8,770 nt of DNA from Candidatus Rifleibacteriota bacterium (lineage in GTDB: Bacteria; Vulcanimicrobiota; Xenobia; Xenobiales; Xenobiaceae): NCBI GenBank assembly GCA_900772775.1, contig CAAGRW010000005.1, forward strand, positions 1-8,770, written 5' to 3'. The notes under the pieces are model-generated. The model saw nothing but the letters and a program-made list of their open reading frames with translations, was not told the origin of the DNA and made no database searches. The first letter of the stretch is position 1; the number at the start of each line of letters is the position of its first letter. The translations under genes and the position numbers were made by a program. Below, piece after piece: positions 5,434 to 8,770 of this stretch.

Positions 5434-8286
5434 ATGGCTTTAGATCAAATTTCCAGTTTTTTGGGTATCTCCGGTATTTCCGGCAATATATCTTCTTTTT
5501 CCGGAGCTAACTCTTCTGCTTCAGACTTTAGTTTAGCTGCTGAAGATTCTATATCGCTGTCTGGTTCGGAAGTATTGAGCTCTTTTGGTAATCTCAGTGT
5601 AGCTTCTTTAGATGAAGATAAAGCTTCTGAAGAGACTGATGGTGAAGCCCAAGCTTCAGAAGAAGCTCAAACCACCGAACAAACTCAAGACAGTGAAGAA
5701 GCGTCTGAAACTGCTGCCAATGAGGAGACCAATGCTCTCGAAGAGAATGAAAATAATCAAGTAGCTTCTGAAGAAGCTGTAGAAGAGGCTGATAGTAAAA
5801 ATGCTGAAGCTGCGGAAGCGGCAGCTTCTCAAACTACGGCTCAAACTGAGGCTTCCGAGCAGGCTGCTGCGGCTACTGAAGCCAATTCTGAGGTTGATGA
5901 AGCTGATACCGATTTAGAAGCTGCCCAGCGTGAGTTGGAAAATGTGATCGCTGAAGGCGACCGCGAGGGTAAAGAAGAGACTACGGCTGAAACTTTAAGC
6001 AGTTTAGAAGCCGAAATGGAAGAGCTTAAAAAAGAGCAAGAAGAGAAAATCCAAGAACGCGAGGCTTTGGAGCAAAAACAGGCTCAGCTGGTAGAAGAGT
6101 TGGCCGAAGCTCAGGCTGATGGAGATCAGGAAAAAGTTGAGCAGCTCAGCCAAGAACTGAATCAAGTAAATCAAGATTTAAGCAACACTCAAGATTCTTT
6201 AAGCTCAATGCAAAATGATATTTCTCGTTTGAGCGATACTATAGATTCTACTAAGAATCAGCTTGAACAAGAAAATGCTACCAAAGCTCAGAACCAACAA
6301 GACAAAGTTGAGGCTGCTCAGAGTGCTCAACAAAATGCTTCTTCCAATTTGGAACAAGCTCAGGCTAAAGCTGAAACTGCCAATGCCAATTCTCAGAGCG
6401 CCCAGCAACAAGCTAGCCAAGCTGGTGAAACCGCTACCGAAGCCAGTTCAGCTGCTCAAGCTTCTCAGAGTGAAGCTACTCAAGCTGCTTCTGAAGCTCA
6501 ACAATCTCAATCTAAAGCCGAAGACGCTAAGAGCACTTTAGAGGAACTGAAAGCTGCCGCTGAGCAAGCTCGTACCGAAGCCAATAGCAAAGCTGAAGAA
6601 GCCGATCAGGCCGATTCTGAAGTATCTGAAGCCCAATCAGCTTTAGAAGAGGCTCAATCTGCCACCAAGACCGTTGAAGACGAAGATGGCAATACCACCG
6701 AAGTACAAGATGATGAAGCTATAGCTTCGGCTCAATCCGCTTTGGAGTCGGCTCAAGCCAAGGCTGAAGCTGCGCACACAGCTGCCGACGAAGCTGAAGA
6801 TAAAGCTTCTCAATTAGAGGATATGGTCAGCGCTGCTGAGGGTACTTCTGAAAATGCTGAAGCTGAAGCTACTCAAGATGCTGACAACTCCGAGCAAGCT
6901 CAAAATCAAGCTGACGAGGATGCTACTCAAGCTGAAAACGCCGAAGCAGCTGCCTCTGAAGCCGATAGCAAAGCCGAAGAAGCGGCTGGCCAAGCTGACA
7001 GCGCTACGGAAAATGCCGAGCAGACCGAAGAGACGGCTTCTGAAGTTGACAATAAAGCTGATGAGGCTGAGGAGACCAATGGCTTTGAAGAGGCTGTCGG
7101 CGTAACTAACGAAGATTTGCAAAAACAAATTGAAGCTTTAGGCGAGCAACTGGCTGCAGCTCAAGCGGCCAATCAATCTTCCGGCAGCGGCAGTACGGGA
7201 AGTTCCGGAGGCAGCGGCAACTACGGCGGTGTTGGTAGCAGTGGAAGTGTAGGTAGTTCAGGAAGTTCTGGCAGTGTAAGTTCCGGATCGTCAGTGAAGA
7301 GAAGCAGCGCCGCCGGAGATTTAGATCTGTCTAATTGCTCAGATGAAGATATTGCCAGCGCTATTGATGGCTTCTTGTCCGAGCAAGGTTCTGAAGCTCC
7401 CGAAGGCACAGGCAAACTCTTTGTGGAAGCTGGTAAAGAATACAATGTCGATCCTTTGATTCTGCTTTCTATCGCTGGTCAAGAGACGCAATGGGGCAAA
7501 ACCGGTATCGGCATCAATGGTTGGATGGGCGTAGGCGCCTACGATTCCAACCCCACTAATGCTACTACCAATTCCACATTCGCTGGCGTTCAGAATCAGA
7601 TACAAGTTGGAGCCAAGACTTTTGCCAATTTGCGTGAAAAGGGTGGATCCTCTGCCGATGCTTCAGTAGCTGATCAAACCGCTGCCGTTAATGAAGCCGG
7701 TTGGGCTACCGATCAAAATTGGCATAACGGCGTTACTAGCATCTATCAAAACCAGGTCAGCTCTTATATGCTCGAGCATTTGGAAGGTGCTTCTACCAAG
7801 GGCGGTGAGGGCATAGATGCTGCTCTTAACGAAGCTTTGTCTATGGAAGGCATGACCGAGAACTCTAATGCTGCCGAAATTAACGCTATTACCAAAGATT
7901 GTAACCAAAGTTGGGCTTTAGATTGCCAGTCTCAGCCCTGGTGTGCGGCTTTCGCTACAGGCATCTTGGCCAAAAATGGCGTCATGGACTTTAGCAATTG
8001 CTCCAACGTCAACTATACTCCCACCTTGGTGGAGTGGTCTAAGAGCGAAGGCACTTGGAGCCAAGCTGGAGGCGATTATGAACCTCAGTCTGGCGATATG
8101 ATTATGTTCGACTGGGATAACACTCGCTCTGGTGCTGACCATGTAGGTATTGTAGTTAGCTACGATAGCTCTACTGGAGTTGTCACCACGGTTGAAGGTA
8201 ACAGCGGCTCTCCCGGAGCTGTCAGAGTAAAAACTTATGATCGTAACCAAGCTTGTGTAATGGGTTACATTTCTCCTAACAAATAG
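5434..8286 (+). CDS. large coiled-coil peptidoglycan hydrolase with glucosaminidase and CHAP domains
   Basis: This 950-residue protein has five parts. Residues 1-62 are a Ser/Gly/Leu module shared with the next gene (LDQISSFLGISGIS near the start, DSISLSGSE and LSVASLD later). Residues 65-575 are an acidic Ala/Glu/Gln/Ser-rich, probably coiled-coil rod. Residues 582-625 are a Gly/Ser linker. Residues 660-780 form a glucosaminidase domain, with catalytic E684 in GQETQWGK and the family signature VGAYDSNP at 700-707. Residues 800-948 form a CHAP domain, with C837 in QPWCAAF, H903 in ADHVGIV and E921/N923 in VEGNSG. The predicted activities are cleavage of peptidoglycan glycan strands and of its peptide or amide bonds. 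There is no classical signal peptide, transmembrane helix or wall-binding repeat, which is odd for such an enzyme. The start is supported by AGGAG at 6 nt, and a strong terminator follows. Domain calls are firm; the biological role (growth, cell separation, or attack on other cells) is open. Confidence 0.92.
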   Translation: MALDQISSFLGISGISGNISSFSGANSSASDFSLAAEDSISLSGSEVLSSFGNLSVASLDEDKASEETDGEAQASEEAQTTEQTQDSEEASETAANEETNALEENENNQVASEEAVEEADSKNAEAAEAAASQTTAQTEASEQAAAATEANSEVDEADTDLEAAQRELENVIAEGDREGKEETTAETLSSLEAEMEELKKEQEEKIQEREALEQKQAQLVEELAEAQADGDQEKVEQLSQELNQVNQDLSNTQDSLSSMQNDISRLSDTIDSTKNQLEQENATKAQNQQDKVEAAQSAQQNASSNLEQAQAKAETANANSQSAQQQASQAGETATEASSAAQASQSEATQAASEAQQSQSKAEDAKSTLEELKAAAEQARTEANSKAEEADQADSEVSEAQSALEEAQSATKTVEDEDGNTTEVQDDEAIASAQSALESAQAKAEAAHTAADEAEDKASQLEDMVSAAEGTSENAEAEATQDADNSEQAQNQADEDATQAENAEAAASEADSKAEEAAGQADSATENAEQTEETASEVDNKADEAEETNGFEEAVGVTNEDLQKQIEALGEQLAAAQAANQSSGSGSTGSSGGSGNYGGVGSSGSVGSSGSSGSVSSGSSVKRSSAAGDLDLSNCSDEDIASAIDGFLSEQGSEAPEGTGKLFVEAGKEYNVDPLILLSIAGQETQWGKTGIGINGWMGVGAYDSNPTNATTNSTFAGVQNQIQVGAKTFANLREKGGSSADASVADQTAAVNEAGWATDQNWHNGVTSIYQNQVSSYMLEHLEGASTKGGEGIDAALNEALSMEGMTENSNAAEINAITKDCNQSWALDCQSQPWCAAFATGILAKNGVMDFSNCSNVNYTPTLVEWSKSEGTWSQAGGDYEPQSGDMIMFDWDNTRSGADHVGIVVSYDSSTGVVTTVEGNSGSPGAVRVKTYDRNQACVMGYISPNK
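5881..7170 (+). repeat. degenerate Ala/Glu/Gln/Ser-rich repeat region coding for a long helical rod
   Basis: About 430 codons use almost only Ala, Glu, Gln, Ser, Asp, Lys, Thr and Asn, with recurring words such as SEAQ, QAESAQ-like, KAEEA and SALE. The first third (about residues 158-290) has regular Leu spacing, as in ELKKEQEEKIQERE and LVEELAEAQ, typical of a true coiled coil. The later part is Ala-rich with fewer Leu and resembles extended single helices such as the TolA middle domain. At the DNA level, gct, gaa and caa codons recur with many near-identical short words, so slippage or recombination between repeats could change its length. Confidence 0.75.
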
Positions 8287-8322
8287 AGCACAACTGCAGC
8301 TCTGATATTTAATAAACACTTT

Positions 8323-8361
8323 ATAAGCAGCCTCCATGCTTGGAAGGCTGCTTATTTTTTT
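8323..8361 (+). terminator. strong rho-independent terminator after the hydrolase gene
   Basis: ATAAGCAGCCT (8323-8333) pairs perfectly with AGGCTGCTTAT (8345-8355), with two more possible pairs inside around an ATGCTT loop. A run of seven T follows at 8355-8361. It lies 36 bp after the stop codon and should separate this gene from the next, which would then need its own promoter. Confidence 0.92.
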
Positions 8362-8515
8362 ATATACAATGTAAAATAAATGTTAACGCGGCTTTTTGCA
8401 CTAGATTAAGCGGAAATAATGATTGATAAAGGGAATAATAAAGGCGGAAAAAAGGTCATTTAACGCAGTGCGTCAGTCATCTTTTTTGTCTTGAAAGGTT
8501 AGGAGTAATTATTGA
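8362..8515 (+). promoter_or_regulatory. leader region of the second hydrolase-like gene
   Basis: This 154-bp AT-rich gap lies between the terminator and the next start codon and should hold that gene's promoter. I see no convincing -35/-10 pair; TTGCAC at 8396-8401 is the best -35-like hexamer but lacks a good partner. ACGCA-G-TGCGT at 8463-8473 is a short perfect dyad that could be an operator. The ribosome-binding site AGGAG (8501-8505) sits 10 nt before ATG 8516, a slightly long spacing. Confidence 0.4.
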
Positions 8516-8770
8516 ATGTCGTTAGATAAGATTTCAAGCTTTTTAGGAATATCCGGTATTTCCACCAATATGCCCGGCACTTCTTCTGCCGCGCCTACCA
8601 ATAATACATTCGGCTTTGCTGCCGACGACTCTATTTCTTTATCCGGTTCCGAGGCTATCAATGCTTTCGGTTCTCTCAGTGTAGCTTCTTTAGACGATGA
8701 AGCTGCGGCCGTTGAAGGTGCCGAAAATGCTGAAGCTGCTGCCGCTGAAGCCACCAAAGCTGGCGAAAAA
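8516..8770 (+). CDS. paralogue of the preceding coiled-coil hydrolase, N-terminal part only
   Basis: Eighty-five codons are present before the window ends, with no stop. The protein begins MSLDKISSFLGISGIS and continues with FAADDSISLSGSE (33-46), FGSLSVASLD (51-60) and then an Ala/Glu-rich stretch. It matches the first 62 residues of the 950-residue hydrolase closely and lacks a classical signal peptide in the same way. Whether it carries the same rod and catalytic domains cannot be seen. The ATG is chosen because the shared module starts there and AGGAG lies 10 nt upstream. The strong terminator before it suggests separate transcription. A tandem duplication is the likely origin, with the N-terminal module kept more constant than the segment after it. 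Confidence 0.88.
   Translation, partial: MSLDKISSFLGISGISTNMPGTSSAAPTNNTFGFAADDSISLSGSEAINAFGSLSVASLDDEAAAVEGAENAEAAAAEATKAGEK

Noticed and set aside
6205..7128. Long open frames on both strands inside the coiled-coil coding region
   Set aside because: They are antisense or shifted readings of gct/gaa/caa-rich DNA, giving artificial Leu/Ser/Phe- or Leu/Lys-rich translations without ribosome-binding sites.
5434..8286. Phage endolysin or tape-measure protein
   Set aside because: No other phage genes are nearby, and the neighbouring paralogue and separate terminators fit a chromosomal tandem family better. It is not fully excluded.
7918..8337. 139-codon minus-strand frame opposite the CHAP domain
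   Set aside because: The plus strand here encodes a clear CHAP domain, and the minus frame would start inside the downstream terminator hairpin.

Overview
The window holds six well-supported protein genes, one partial gene at the right edge and one possible gene fragment at the left edge. I see no rRNA, tRNA, CRISPR array or insertion sequence. Base composition is moderate, with AT-rich gaps. Several genes have clear AGGAG ribosome-binding sites, and factor-independent terminators separate the transcription units. Two exported cyclophilins, one or both probably lipoproteins, point to a Gram-negative-type bacterium. The nuclease resembles the Card1/DUF1887-type PD-(D/E)XK domain, a domain I also associate with cyanobacterial proteins. 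A non-photosynthetic cyanobacterial relative (Melainabacteria/Vampirovibrionia type) is one possibility, but this is a weak inference and no gene here fixes the taxonomy.

Left part (1-2817, + strand): a 527-residue protein with six BspA-type leucine-rich repeats is followed after 53 bp by a 372-residue protein. The latter has an N-terminal heptad repeat and a C-terminal PD-(D/E)XK nuclease domain, and the two are probably co-transcribed. A long bidirectional terminator hairpin (2851-2912) closes this unit and also the convergent unit to its right.

Middle part (2931-5144, - strand): transcription runs right to left through a histidine phosphatase and two tandem, closely related cyclophilin-type peptidyl-prolyl isomerases with export signals. 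A terminator-like hairpin lies between the two cyclophilin genes and may reduce expression of the second.

Right part (5145-8770, + strand): an AT-rich divergent spacer with a 12-bp palindrome and a terminator-like hairpin precedes a 950-residue peptidoglycan hydrolase. Its parts in order are a conserved N-terminal module without a classical signal peptide, about 500 residues of Ala/Glu/Gln/Ser-rich predicted coiled coil, a Gly/Ser linker, a glucosaminidase domain and a CHAP amidase/endopeptidase domain. After a strong terminator a second gene begins with the same N-terminal module and enters the same kind of Ala/Glu-rich sequence before the window ends. The tandem pair, with a shared non-canonical N-terminus on a cell-wall-cutting enzyme, is the most interesting feature. 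It may be a family of exported lytic proteins sharing an undescribed targeting signal.
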